NCBI RefSeq assembly: GCF_958450345.1
Contig: NC_088781.1
Coordinates: 56,312,315 to 56,376,314, forward strand
Length of the DNA: 64,000 nt
Source: Calliphora vicina
Taxonomy: Eukaryota; Arthropoda; Insecta; Diptera; Calliphoridae
Direction of reading: 5' to 3'
Shown here piece after piece: positions 10,116 to 21,717 of this stretch (within the stretch, counting starts at the first letter, position 1; each line of letters starts with the position of its first letter). The notes under the pieces are model-generated. The model was not told the origin of the DNA. It was given only the letters and a program-made list of their open reading frames with translations, and did not search any database. The translations under genes were made by a program, and so were the position numbers.

Positions 10116-12661
10116 GCGGCGCTAATAGTTAAAATCGTAGTCAAAGTTGCGTAGGTAAGCCAAAAACCATTATATATTTTAAATGAATAAATTTCAAATA
10201 GGCTAACAATATATACAAAACTCTTTACAAATGTAGAATCTGGACAAGATACCCTTTCCAACAACGTATAACAATTCTGAAGAAATTTTAACTCCCTAAA
10301 TCTTTAAAGTCGAAAGTAGTGTATTCTGTCGCCATTTTCGAATATATCTGTTGACATAATAACTATAATTTCTGCAAATAATTATTGCTTGACATCATAA
10401 CTTTACGATACAAGTTTTTTTAAGGTTAATTTCAATCATTTGCAAAAATCATTTATGAGATGCTTACACCATATATAATAAACTTGTTAATTTAGATTTC
10501 AATTCTGTGTAGATAGATAAAATCCGTTAAAAAAACAAAAATAAGCGTTTCATATTTTAAAGCTTTTGCACACTAAGTGTTCATATATTCGGGTGTTCTT
10601 ATTATCGCGAGTGCACTGTATATCATTTCTAATTCTAGTTTTTATTCTGAAGTTTTACCAAAATCAACCAATAAAATTATAAAAGACATACATATTTAAA
10701 ATACATTATTCCAAACAATTTTCATTTATCCCCGATTATTTCAGTAAAACTTCAAATTTTGTTCTTGCATTTCCCTTTACGAACATTTGCCATCCGTATT
10801 CCAAGAATATATATTTTCCTATTTTTTATAATTAGCACTAGTAAATGTAATTCTGTTGAATCTATATGCACCAAAATGTTCCATAATTTAAGGCAATTAT
10901 CAATATATTAATTGTATGTGATTTAGCTTGAAAAATACATGGATATTTCCATACTTTTTATATTTTTCAATATGAGAATGACAATTTAGTTGCAAATTCT
11001 GCTGATATAACAGGTGGGATTTCTCTAATTAGAAAAATTGATTTAACTAACAAAGTTTCATTTAAACTTCTTCACTTTAAACTGAGCAATTGAAATCATT
11101 TTTAAAGTTTAAATAGCCTTATTAAAGTTTTAGAACAATGCCTTAAATTTCCTTTGTTTGCTTAAAGAATATCTATGTAAATATACAATTCCTTTACAAT
11201 TTAAGAAATGCATATTTGCTTATTTTGCAAATGTATCTATAAGAATAATATTTTCCTAATTCATTTAATATTTATTTAGTTGTATCATGTACATTATACA
11301 AGTATGTATTGTTTCTAACAAAATATAAAAAAATATCTTAAAAAAAACACACACAAACACATGCAGACACCAAATAAATCTTTTTTTCTCCAAATAAATT
11401 TTATTTCTGCTCCTCTTATATACCAGAAAAATATACATTTTCAACTTTATAGATAGATATGTTATATACACAACATTTTCATTTAAACTCGTACATTAAA
11501 CAATACGAATACAAAGTATATAAAAGTAGAATTCCAAAACAAAAAAAGATACACAATCCGTAAAATACGAAAATAAGAGCCGGGCCGCGCAACTGTTTGC
11601 TGCGGCAACACCCATACAAATACACAACATTCGTATAAATAAATTTACTTTTATATTTATTGTCATTCCATTTCAACTTCAACTTTCAATTGAAATGGTT
11701 TATTGTGTTTCTGTTTGTGTATGTATCTTTGAGATTGAGATACAAATATATGCAACTCTCTCGCTTGCTCTGAGTCTGTCTCTGTGTGAAATACATACAG
11801 TTGTTAATTCTCTCAATTTGTTTCATTACCGTTACGTTTCAATGATTTTTGGGCCATAACTCCGCCCTCTTTTTATAATACTCTCTTCATTACATTTCAA
11901 TTCCCTTGGGTTTCTATGAATAAAATTGAGTTATTCTCTTTTTAAACTGCGCCTGCTCTTAACAATTGTGCATATCTATCTGTATCTGTATTTGTATGTA
12001 GGTTGTTGTCCTGACTCCCTACAATTTTTTTTTTTCGTTTTAAATTATTTGATTTTTTTGTTTGTTTGTTTTTGTTTTATTCTTATTGTTGTTGCTATTA
12101 TCCTTATTCATATTCGGTTTTAGTACTTTCTTCTACTCCTACCCAATCCTTATTCATTCTTTCTTTCTTCATTTATTTGTATTTTTATCTGTATCTCTGT
12201 ATGTATCTGTATCTATGTACTGTTTTGTGAATTGTAGTTTATGAGTAAATACGAACAAATACTTTTTTATATAAAAACTCACTTATATACTTTTGTATCT
12301 TTTTTAAATGTAAATGTATTATTTTTATTTGTATATAGAGTATGTATGAGTATTTGAAGCTGTGTGTGGGTAGATCTGTTGTATATAAGCTTTAATTTAA
12401 AACATCCTGCAGGATATTGAATTATCAATTTTTAAATAAATATTTTTGTTTTTCAAATATGAAAAACAAACTCAAGGTAAAAATAATATTATTACAATTT
12501 TTGTATTTTAGGCAAAATTTCATTTAAATGTAAAAGATTTTAAATTTTGTGGATTGGGCAGACATTTTATAAATAAATCATTTTTTTTAACTTATTTCGA
12601 CTTTATGCTTTTAAATAAAAGCTGTAGACATATTAATTAAATATATATGTTGTTTTTTACA
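10116..12661. other. Long stretch without recognisable gene
   Basis: AT-rich DNA, with pyrimidine-rich simple sequence at about 11750-12240 (repeated TCTCTG, TTCTTT and TGTATC words). The short open frames here have no family resemblance. It looks like ordinary fly intron or intergenic DNA. Confidence 0.4.
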
Positions 12662-13162
12662 TTAACAAGTAATGCTCATCTTTACTGGAAATAATAATTT
12701 AAAAAATGTAATTATTTCTATTGCCAAAATTGATATATGTTGTATGAAACGAAGGTTTTTGGATAAAAAACTACTTATTTTATTTATCAACATAGGCTCC
12801 TGTGAGCTCTGTTTTTTCCAATTTCTCCTCAAGTATCGAGGTAGTCTGCTATCAATGGCTGTCAAGCTCAAACTAAATGACGAAGCTTGTTCAAATTTTG
12901 ACCGGAGTAAACTGACATATACGTGTTGGGAAATTTTAAATGTCGCGCATTTTTTTGATGCAGAATTGACTGGTGAAATCATATTTGCAATATATTCAAC
13001 CGTTTTTGCTCTACAGAAAAATGTGCTCAAAATGCGCGTCTTTAGGTTCGTTGAACCACCACAAGGAAAATTTTCCAAAAAAAGGACGCCATTATTTTTA
13101 ATTACGCAAAAACCTTCAGAAAAATGATGATACCCGAAAATCAAATGAAGTGACCTGGTCAC
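12662..13162. other. Unrecognised block with long open frames on both strands
   Basis: A 151-codon plus-strand frame (12672-13127) and a 166-codon minus-strand frame (13162-12662) overlap almost fully. This is longer than chance usually gives in DNA of this composition, and the block is less AT-rich than its surroundings. I recognise neither protein. The minus frame includes RSKFEQASSFSLSLTAIDSR; the plus frame includes SCELCFFQFLLKYRG. No terminal repeats were found. It may be part of an unclassified transposon or a low-stop region by chance. Confidence 0.3.
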
Positions 13163-14139
13163 AAACGAACTCTAATGTACATATTTAGACAAACTTTAAA
13201 AATATTTTTTTTTTCGTACTCAATTTTGCATATGGGCAATTCCATATCATCGTATGTGACATTTGTACGCCTATAGAGTGGAATAGATTGTGCAAAAATA
13301 AGAGTATCTGAAAAATAATTTGGTCTTTATGTTCCATTCAGAGGTTACTATATTTTAAAATAATAAAAAGTTCTTTCGAAATATTGTTGTCCAAAATATT
13401 GAGCGAAATAAGGGTATAACGGAAATCATTTTGAGGTACTTCTAGAAATATGCGAAAATATTCGAATCGTGAGAGACGTTATGGTTTCTTTTAATTTCTT
13501 ACACTAAACGAAATATTTTTCCTTTACAATCCGTCATATTTAAATAAAAACAATCTTTGGATGATTTTATAATAAATAAAATTTAATATCGTACTTGACA
13601 TACCGTACGTGACAGATTTTTATCTTATAATAAAACAATATATATTCTGTAAATATATGTATACAAAAACTAAAAAAGTGAATAGAAAATATACATTCGG
13701 TTTCAATAAACAATTTGACAATAGCAAAAAAACAATCAGAGTCAAATTCATTTCATACTACAAGCTAATTGAGAGCCTAGTTTTCGCCGCAATATTAGCC
13801 TAAAACATACCTGAAACATTAAAAAATTAAATATAATCAGTTTAAACTATTATTTTTGTCTTTAACCCATTTAGCTCCGCTGTTCGATTTTTCGAACAGT
13901 AAAAATACAATTTTTCAAATAGATTTGTATATGTGAATGTAAAGTCTCATCTTTTAGCTAATAAAAAACTATATTTCAACGTGACCATACCCCTCCCCCT
14001 CGTTGCTAGGGGCAAATTTCCGCAATTACATTAAATTAAAAAAAATGTCTAAAAATAGACAGTTTTTAAATTAATTTTTAAAAATAGTACAAAAATAAAA
14101 TTAATATAATAAACATAAGGAATTATTGCAAACATATGT
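13163..14139. other. No gene; one short perfect hairpin
   Basis: The only structure noted is CTGTTCGA-TTTT-TCGAACAG at 13880-13899, an 8-bp stem with a 4-base loop. The motifs CATCGTATGTGACA (13250) and ACCGTACGTGACAG (13602) may be related subterminal repeats, but no element could be delimited. Confidence 0.35.
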
Positions 14140-15055
14140 AGCTGTTTCATAAAATATAAAAACCATGATTTACATGCAAATGTTGGATATCACATATTTC
14201 GACCCTTAACAGTGAAAACTCAGAAATATATTCGCGTTTAGTGTATTTTCCGGATGTGGGCCTTAACAAGGAGCTATGTATAATTATGGACCGATAGTAT
14301 AACAATTCAACAGTAAACATATATCCATACACAGAGAAAACAGATTCGTGATAGCAACCGAATTTGTTGCCAATCGAATGATTCGGTTGAACACATATAA
14401 TTTTTCAGTTCTAACAATAGAAAGTCAGTTGATAAAGAAGAATTTCGGTTGAGGCAACCAAACTTTAGTTACTCCTTCCAAAATATTGTAGCCACTACTC
14501 TAAAATTCGGTCACTAAGACAGAATCATTCTATTGGCAACAAATTCGGTTACTATCACGAATCTGTTTTCTCTGTGTAGATCTTGTATCGATATTTATAC
14601 ACTTTAATAGTTTTTTCGGATGTTGGCATAATTATGCACCTTTTGTCATAAAATATTGTAATGTGATTTCTGTGCATTTGGGAGCTATAGTCAATTATGG
14701 ACTGAAAGCTATTAAATACAGTGGAATAGTTGCTGTATAAATGAAACTAGTTTGTGTTGAATTTTATTTCGATGTCGATATTTATATGCATAGGAGTAAG
14801 TCATATTTAAAAGTATGATTTTTTGATACAAATTACTGATCTCAGCAAAATTGTGTTTCGATATTCATTATATGTAGATATATTTATGTATGTTAATGTG
14901 TTTTTCGAAAGTGGTCCTTATATTGAAACTATTACCAATTATGGGTGGATTATCATAAACTATGGTACATCGAATTTTACAATCATGAATTCCATCAGAC
15001 ATCACAAACAAATTGAACTTTGGTCTTCGGATTTTTATCATATTCGAGTAAACAT
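14140..15055 (-). repeat. Old DINE-like element, minus orientation, split by a MITE
   Basis: Three diverged copies of the DINE-like internal unit are visible in inverse orientation: GTGGGCCTTAACAAGGAGCT followed by ATTATGGACCGATAG near 14257-14298, GGGAGCTATAGTCAATTATG near 14680, and GTGGTCCTTATATTGAAACT near 14911. In the better copies at 55-57 kb the corresponding sequence is CGATCGGTCCATAATTGGTC. Strong divergence implies age. A younger 247-bp MITE interrupts it at 14330-14576. Confidence 0.55.
14330..14576. mobile_element. 247-bp MITE with TA target duplication
   Basis: The left end CACAGAGAAAACAGATTCGT and the inverted right end are identical over that length. The arms pair for about 55 bases with few mismatches (continuing GATAG, then AACCGAATTTGTTGCCAAT). 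TA flanks both sides (14328-14329 and 14577-14578), as expected of the Tc1/mariner superfamily. No coding. Confidence 0.85.
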
Positions 15056-15058
15056 ATA

Positions 15059-15682
15059 GGCCCATAATCATAGTCAAAAATAAAGTACATTTTAAAAGAA
15101 TTAAACTCGACTTTACTTAAGATTGGACTTTATGTCTATCATAGACAAGTTAAAGTATACTTCTGACGCTGAAGTCGACTCTAAATATAAAACTAGCTGA
15201 AGTTGTTTTTAACTCGTTTAACAACAGCATAAGCTGTTCTTCGCCGAGTAAAAAAGTTCGTCACAAAGTAAAAAATGTTTAAGTTACAAGATATTGTTAG
15301 AGATTTTGCAATTATTGAACAGTTATCAATAAAATTAGTACCAAAATATCGTAATTATGATATTAATCTTATATTTTCCACAACAAACAACTTTCTTTCT
15401 TTCTTTAGATGTCCCGGTTACTTTTATTGTTTACGTTTTTTGGATTTTTTTTTAATTTTGTAAGTCAGCTTGTTCAGCGTTGCCACTTGTCTGTTTTTTG
15501 TTGTATATTGTATGAAAACATTTTCTACATTTGCTGTGCTAAAGTCGGTTCAAGTTAAAGTCGGTTCAATTTAAAACATACTTTAATTTTGACTATGGTT
15601 GCAAATTAATAAAAAGCTGGTTTTTATTTTAAAGTTGTTTTTAAAAAGAACCGACTTTAGTGTTTGACTATGATTATGTGCC
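15059..15682. mobile_element. 624-bp MITE (GGCCCATAATCATAGTC ends)
   Basis: The left end GGCCCATAATCATAGTCAAA pairs with the right end, which reads inverted GGCACATAATCATAGTCAAA. ATA flanks both sides (15056-15058, 15683-15685), a possible 3-bp target duplication. Internal blocks such as AAGTCGGTTC near the right end and ACTCGACTTTACTT near the left also pair. No coding. Confidence 0.7.
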
Positions 15683-16007
15683 ATACTCTTTAGAGTAATT
15701 TGGACAATTCAATATAATTTTTTCTAATTTAGAAAGAAATTGAGGCATTGTAGATTTTATTAATTTGAAAGTCCTCTAACATTCGAAGTAGTATAACACA
15801 ATTATTATTTATAATTATTTTATTATTTATTATTATAATTATTTGTTTTTAAAAAATCAATCTTGCATCATGTAGTTTTCAGATGCACTTTTGGAAATAT
15901 TCTCGCTGTAAAATTAAAAATTTTGAAAAATAATCCTCAAAAGTGTTAAATTGATTAAACAGACAAATTAAAATTTGTTTGTGGCGGGAAGTCCTACTAT
16001 TTTTATA

Positions 16008-16302
16008 CCCAGCATCAAAAAAGATGGGGATATCTTGATTTTGTCATTCCGTTTGTAACACATTAAAATATTTGTCGCACATTATTATATATGTTCTGGT
16101 TCCTCATAAGATTCTAAGGCGATCTAGCAATGTCCGCTTTTTTGTCTGTTGAAAACACGATACAGCTTCGGAAAGTAGATTTCGACAGACAGATGGACAT
16201 GACTATATCGACTCCGTAATCTATAACGATTCAGAATTATATGTATACTTTATAAAGTCGCAAATGCAATATGTAGAAATCACAAACTGAATGACAAACT
16301 TA
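16008..16302 (+). repeat. mini-me-like repeat copy
   Basis: Starts TTTTTATACCCAGCATCAAA and carries GTCATTCCGTTTGTAACA, CTTTTTTGTCTGTTGAAAAC, GACAGACAGATGGACATG, ATCGACTCCG and ACAAACTGAATGACAAACTT. This order matches the copies at 24000-24412 and, in part, 3150-3265. The internal GTCT/GACA microsatellite is the mark of mini-me/DINE-type elements of flies. Its distal end is where mariner 2 begins. Confidence 0.6.
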
Positions 16303-16304
16303 TA

Positions 16305-18186
16305 TTGGGTGCATGACTTTAAAATACGGAATTTTTTCTAATTTGAAACATTTTTTATTTTTAACTTTTTATTTATTTACTGAATCTGCCGATATCATTA
16401 GGCCCAACAATAAGTGATTAAATCTTATAACTAAAATTAAAACTAATTGCTCTCTGAAGAGAGCATTGCTTAATGCATGGACCTCATCTTAGCGGGGTGG
16501 TAGATCTCCTCTACAAAACCTTGATCTGGTTTGGCTCTGTGCGAGAAGCCGAGCAAGCGGATTTGGGTGGGATTGTAGTTTCAGTATATATTTATCGCGG
16601 ACTTTCTTAAACTCATCCTTCACTAGTGGAACTTCCAAGTCCCTGTGGATGTTTTCATTTCTTATGTACCATGGTGCACCCGTCATGGTCCTAAGAATTT
16701 TCGACTGGGCCATCTGTATAAGTTCAATACTGGAATTACTGGCCGTTCCCATTGGATTCCATATATCCAAATTGGTTTTAAAATGATTTTATACAGGGTG
16801 ACTTTATAGTCCAAGATTAACTTTGATTGGTCACTTATTAACCAGTGAAGGCTAGATGCTTTTAACTTCATGTCAAGTCTCTTGGTTTCTATATGACGGC
16901 GCCAAGTAAGTCTTCTGTCTAAGTGAATACCAAGGTATGTAACATAATCGGACTGAGGTATATTAACATTGTTAAGTGAGACAGGTGGACAGCATCTCCT
17001 CCTCAGTGTGAACGTAACATGTTTGCTTTTTAACTCATTTACTCGTATTCTCCATTTGTTTAACCATGTTTCCACACATCTTAAGTAGCCATCTAGTATA
17101 CTAGATGCTATATATGGGTTTTCATGCGAGCTAATAATTGCGGAGTCATCAGCAAATGTAGAAATAGTCAATGCATCGCTCGTAGGGAAATCAGAGGTGT
17201 AAATCAAATAGAGGGTAGGTCCAAGAACACTTCCTTGTGGTACTCATGCTCCAATCCTATATTCTCTTGTCACGTAATCGTTGTACTTAACTGTAAATAT
17301 ACGGTCCGATAGATAAGATTCCAATAGTTTATGAGTAGATAGTGGCAGCAAACATTTTAAAACTCCATGTGTAAAGATCGCATTAAATATTGTAGACAGC
17401 ACAATTATTGCCAAACTCGGTAGGTTTTTAATCATAGTAGGTGCAACAGAATCATTTCCAGGTGATTTTTTAATATTATATTATCCTTGATTACTTCGTT
17501 AACATTTGTACAATATAAATTTATTCCAAGTAATGACGTTTGTTAGCTATGACCTTTTCCCATCTTTCTGGCAACATTTGGATTCCGCACTAAAAGAACT
17601 GCTCATATTTCGGACGGGGGCAAGGTCTAGACGATAAGGCGTGTGAGCCAAAAATTTCCAACCACTTCTTTCTAAAAAGTTGTTAATAGGTATTGCATAG
17701 GTTTTTAATAGCGATGTTATATTGTAATATTACGGTTGCATGTTTAGCCGCATATTCTGGTAGTTTTTCGGCCAATGCTTGCTTCAAACGATTCAGTTGC
17801 CATCGGTTAAGGTTCCTTGTGATGGTCTGGCCATATTTCAGCAGCTCATAATAGTTAGGACCCTTTTGCTCCCACCAAATACAGAGAATTACCTTAACGC
17901 CATGGATATTTGGCTTTGATGTCGATAAGCCTGGTTGACCGGGTTTCACATACGAGCTCGTGAGCAATCGGTGTGATTTTTTTTTTCAAAATAAGGAAGT
18001 AAAGCAAAACTTTTCGCATATAAAGCACAATTCCACATTTTCGATGCAAAACAAATCTTTGTTGTTTACACTATAATGTTCAATAAATAATTGAGAATAA
18101 ATACCAGATATGTACCCTACAAAATGAAACAAAAACCATGTAAAAAAAATACGTCATCTATTGTAAATCCCACAATTAACTCCCAA
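16305..18186 (-). mobile_element. Mariner element 2, both ends present, split by a LINE
   Basis: The left terminus TTGGGTGCATGACTTTAAAA follows TA (16303-16304). The right terminus reads inverted TTGGGAGTTAATTG and is followed by TA (18187-18188). The transposase lies on the minus strand. The best open part at 17967-17683 reads SYVKPGQPGLSTSKPNIHGV, then ILCIWWEQKGPNYYELLKYG and HATVILQYN, and the distal PYRLDLAP block is near 17620-17640. This is the mariner region between the first two acidic blocks and the third. The central QYNIAIKN replaces the usual HDNARPH-like catalytic block, and there are further stops. A Jockey-like LINE occupies about 16360-17503. Confidence 0.85.
16360..17503 (-). 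mobile_element. 5'-truncated Jockey-like LINE (reverse transcriptase)
   Basis: The minus strand encodes the C-terminal part of a Jockey-clade reverse transcriptase. It begins near 17500 with EVIKDNIILK and proceeds through STHKLLESYLSDRIFTVKYN (about 17330-17270), LIYTSDFPTSDALTISTFAD with the FADD active-site motif (17153-17142), TYLGIHLDRRLTWRRHIE, then LKPIWIYGIQ near 16790. A frameshift follows, and MGTASNSSIELIQMAQSKIL is read on to the stop at 16489. A block is missing between IFNAIFTHGV and the LLPLSTHKLL region, so an internal deletion also occurred. Downstream come a short 3' UTR, an AATAAA signal and an A-rich tail at about 16350-16375. It lies inside mariner 2, so it inserted later. 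Confidence 0.85.
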
Positions 18187-18188
18187 TA

Positions 18189-19694
18189 TTAACAGTATTT
18201 ATGCAGATTCAAATAAAAAAGAAAGAAGAAATTATCTATAAAATGGGCAAATATGTTCAAAAATAACCTGTAACAATTCCTCAAATCCGAGACCCAACTC
18301 GTCATCGATGAGATACAGCCAGAAAAAAATAATAGCCTGTCATCAGTGACATGGGGCAGTTTGACGAATATTTTTTTCCATACTTAATCAGACATATCTT
18401 CATTACAATCAAATAAAAAATCATTTACGTTTGAACACAAATGTTTGATTTTTCCATTCAACTTTAAAAAAGTGAAAAATATTAATACAAAGCTTTATTC
18501 TTAATAAAAATTATTAAAACACCCTGTAAGTTATCATAAAAACTCATATCTTTTTTATGTTTTTATACAAGATTCCTGCTATTGTTAACAAAAAAGAAGA
18601 AAAAACTTACAAAAAATAACTCACTTTTTTAATAACCATCCTGTTTTAGTATCACAAAAATATTTTATGACAAAATTTGACCATAATTCAAGAGTCAAAT
18701 ATTCCTGGCTTTTTGTATGAGATTTTGTGAGTTGTTCTTTTTTTTTGTTATTTTAAATTTTACCTTTATTGAAATTGTAAATGACACATGTTATAATCCA
18801 CATTATAGAAACAGCAGTAACAAAAACACAAGTACATTTTTTTAGTTTTATAACATACGATTTTTCAATTTATGTTCGTTATTTTTTTTTTTCAATGAGG
18901 CCACATAAAAGAATTCCTCTTTTCTGTAGATGATGTACAAGTAGGTATTGTTGTGCTCGTCCTGCAGCCATAAAGAATACGAAGAAGTACTTAACCTGGA
19001 CATAAATTTTCTCGATAATATTTTTTAATGTTTTCCTACTACGTAGAAAAGAATGAATGAACAAATGTTAAATAAAGTTATCTGCAACAATATTGTATAA
19101 AATATTTTTTTATACTTTTACGAATATTAGTTTTAGAAATGTGTGTTGGTGCTTTTTTATAGTTTCCTAAATTCATAAAAACAAAAATGAAATGTGAAAA
19201 TGTCCAACCATTAGCTGGGAATTTTGCGTATTAGAGAGAGAGAATTTATATTTTGTTGGCCTGCAAAAAGTGGCAAAACATTTACATATTAAAATGTAAA
19301 AGAATTTTTACAATGTTAAACTTTCTATATGAGTTTTTCTAGGTGTTTGTACCCTTAGTGAACAGACAAAAGGTTTTGACATTTTATATGATGGATGATG
19401 CTGCATATTTTATTCCACAAAAAAATCAAATATATTGTTTTCTTTTTTTGCTTTTCTTTAAATGGTAATTAGCAAAAATGTTGCAAAACATTTTTTGTTT
19501 GTAATTGTTAGAAAAACGTTTTTATTTTAAAACTATGAGTTGGTCAACAATTGCTTGACAAATGATGTATAACATTGGGATGATGTTAGCTAAAAAAGTT
19601 ATTGCATACTTTAGGGTGTAATATTAAATAAAACTTTAATTAAATGGCATTTAGAAGAAATTAATTTTTATGAGCAGATTTTGATCATTTCATG
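18189..19694. other. No feature seen
   Basis: AT-rich DNA with homopolymer runs and a short GAGAGAGAGA at 19233. No coding family or paired repeat ends. Confidence 0.4.
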
Positions 19695-19939
19695 CTTATT
19701 ACTAGGGTAATCGAATTATTTGATTTTTCTCTTGTTCGAATAAAACGAATAATTCAAGTATTGATAATGTTAAAAAAGATTCGAAAACAAAGTCCATCAT
19801 TAAATTTTCCTCAGAAATATTCTGATCAGATTAACTCCCGAACAATCTACAAAACAATTGACTAGCAAACCTTTTAGTTTCCGTTTTGGAGCTATGCTTT
19901 AAACATTTTCAGCTAGTTGGACATGATCCTGAATTCAAA

Positions 19940-21717
19940 TCTATATATATAAAAGAGTAACGTTACTGACTCACTGACTAACTGACTGACTGATTCATCA
20001 TCGCACAGCCCAAACGACTGAAGCTAGAATCATGAAATTTTAACTGTGGGTTCCACCCTCCCCAAAACGATCCGTTAAGAAGGGATTTTTGGAAATTCGA
20101 ACGTTTAGGGGGTAAAAAGGGTAAATTCGGTTCGGTACCTTATATCTTAAAAACTAATAAAGATACAAAAAAACTTAAAATTGCATGTTACTCCACTCAA
20201 AAAATAAGCTGACAGGTGTTTCGTACTTTTTCGAAATTCAAAACTTTTAGGGGATAAAACGGGTAAAAACTGTATTTTGCTACTTTTTTGGCACCCTATG
20301 TATCTTTTAAACCAATAAACATAGAAACAAATTTTAAATTGTATTCTTTACTTATCAAAAAATAAAAAACATAAGTTTGGTACTTTTTGGAAATTCGAAC
20401 CCTTAAGGGATAAAAATTGTATTTATTTTTGGTACTTTTTCATAAAATATGTTTTTCCATAATTTGACATAGACATACGAATATTTTATTATGAGCTCCC
20501 ATCACGTTACAGAAATTTATTTGAATAAAATTGTACCACCTCAATGGGGATAAAAAAGGTATATAATCGGGAAAATACATTATATTTGAAATTATTAAGC
20601 CAATTTTGATATTTTTTTAACGTTGGTTCCTGGATTCATACAAAAATTAACTAACAGGGTGTTATTTGGAACTCGAGTGCCAAGGTGTATATTGGGCCAA
20701 ATCCGGGTAAACATTTTGGTACTTTTTTTAAAACATATTTATTCTTGGGCACATTAACACAGATTTTAATATTTTGAGACATGTCTGTAGCATAAACAAT
20801 TTTAGCAAAATGGAATATTTTCAAATTTCAAACTTGAGGGGTGTTCAAGGAAGAAACGGGAAATTGGTACTTTTCTCCTAATGGTACTTTTTTAACATTT
20901 TAAATTATTTCAGTTATCGACATTATTAGCTGATATGTATCTGAGTGAAGTTAGTGTTAGGAATAGGGGATAATATTTAGGTAACAAAATGTGTGAACTG
21001 AACTATAGGTACTTTTTTGTTCTTCTAATGGTACTTTTTTGAAATTTCTATAACAATGGACTTAGAAACATGAAATTAAACATATATGGTCCTAAGTGAG
21101 TGAGAATTCTAGGAAGAGACTTTTTGGTACTTTTTCTTTATTGGAATGGTACTTTTTGTAATTTCTTCACCAATAATTTCTTCGCCATGAAATTAAGCTT
21201 ATATGGACCCGAGTGAGTGGAAAACCACAAGTGTGGGATTTTTGGAAGTTTTTATATATTATAATGGTACTTTTTTGAATTTCCTATAATAATGGACCTA
21301 GAGTTTCCAAAAAATCGAAGAATTTCAAAACCGCGGTTTCGGTTTTAAAAAATTAAAAACCGATCGGTTTCGGTTTTGTGATAATTTATTAAATCTTAAG
21401 TATTATAGAAACAAAATTAGTTGATAATATAGGAAATGATATACAAATCTAAAATTCAAACATGACGGGTTATGGTTTAGTGAATGCGAATTTAAACGTG
21501 ATAATCAATGGTACTATTTCCTTATTGCAATGGTACTTTTTGAATATTTTATAATAATAAACCTAAAAATTTAAAATTAGGAACACATTTTGCATTTTCT
21601 ATAATAATGGACCCAGAAATATGAAATTAGATATTTACAATTAGATTCACAAAGTGAGACTTGATAGTACTATTTCTTTCTTCTAATTGGGGTGGCGAAG
21701 CGCACCGGGTCAGCTAG
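19940..21717 (+). mobile_element. Non-autonomous Helitron, both ends intact
   Basis: Starts with TCTATATATATAAAAGAG after an A, and ends GCACCGGGTCAGCTAG followed by T, so it lies between A and T as Helitrons do. The end is CTAG. Just before it, GGTGGCGAAGCGCACC forms the expected short imperfect hairpin (21691-21706). There is no Rep/helicase gene. The 1778-bp body carries degenerate repeats built on AATGGTACTTTTTTGAAATT and ATAATAATGGACCTAGA from about 20860 to 21690. It lies within a hAT element and gives a relative date. Confidence 0.85.
20860..21690 (+). repeat. Degenerate tandem repeat inside the Helitron
   Basis: Units of roughly 110-140 bp share the words AATGGTACTTTTT, ATTTCTATAA, AATGGACCTAGAAA, ATGAAATTA, ATATGG and GAGTGAG. 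At least five units are readable. Near 21310-21380 a short insert with GGTTTCGGTTTT copies disturbs the period. Confidence 0.6.

Noticed and set aside
13880..13899. 8-bp hairpin CTGTTCGA/TCGAACAG as terminator or regulatory element
   Set aside because: Too short to stand out in 64 kb and without a gene nearby.
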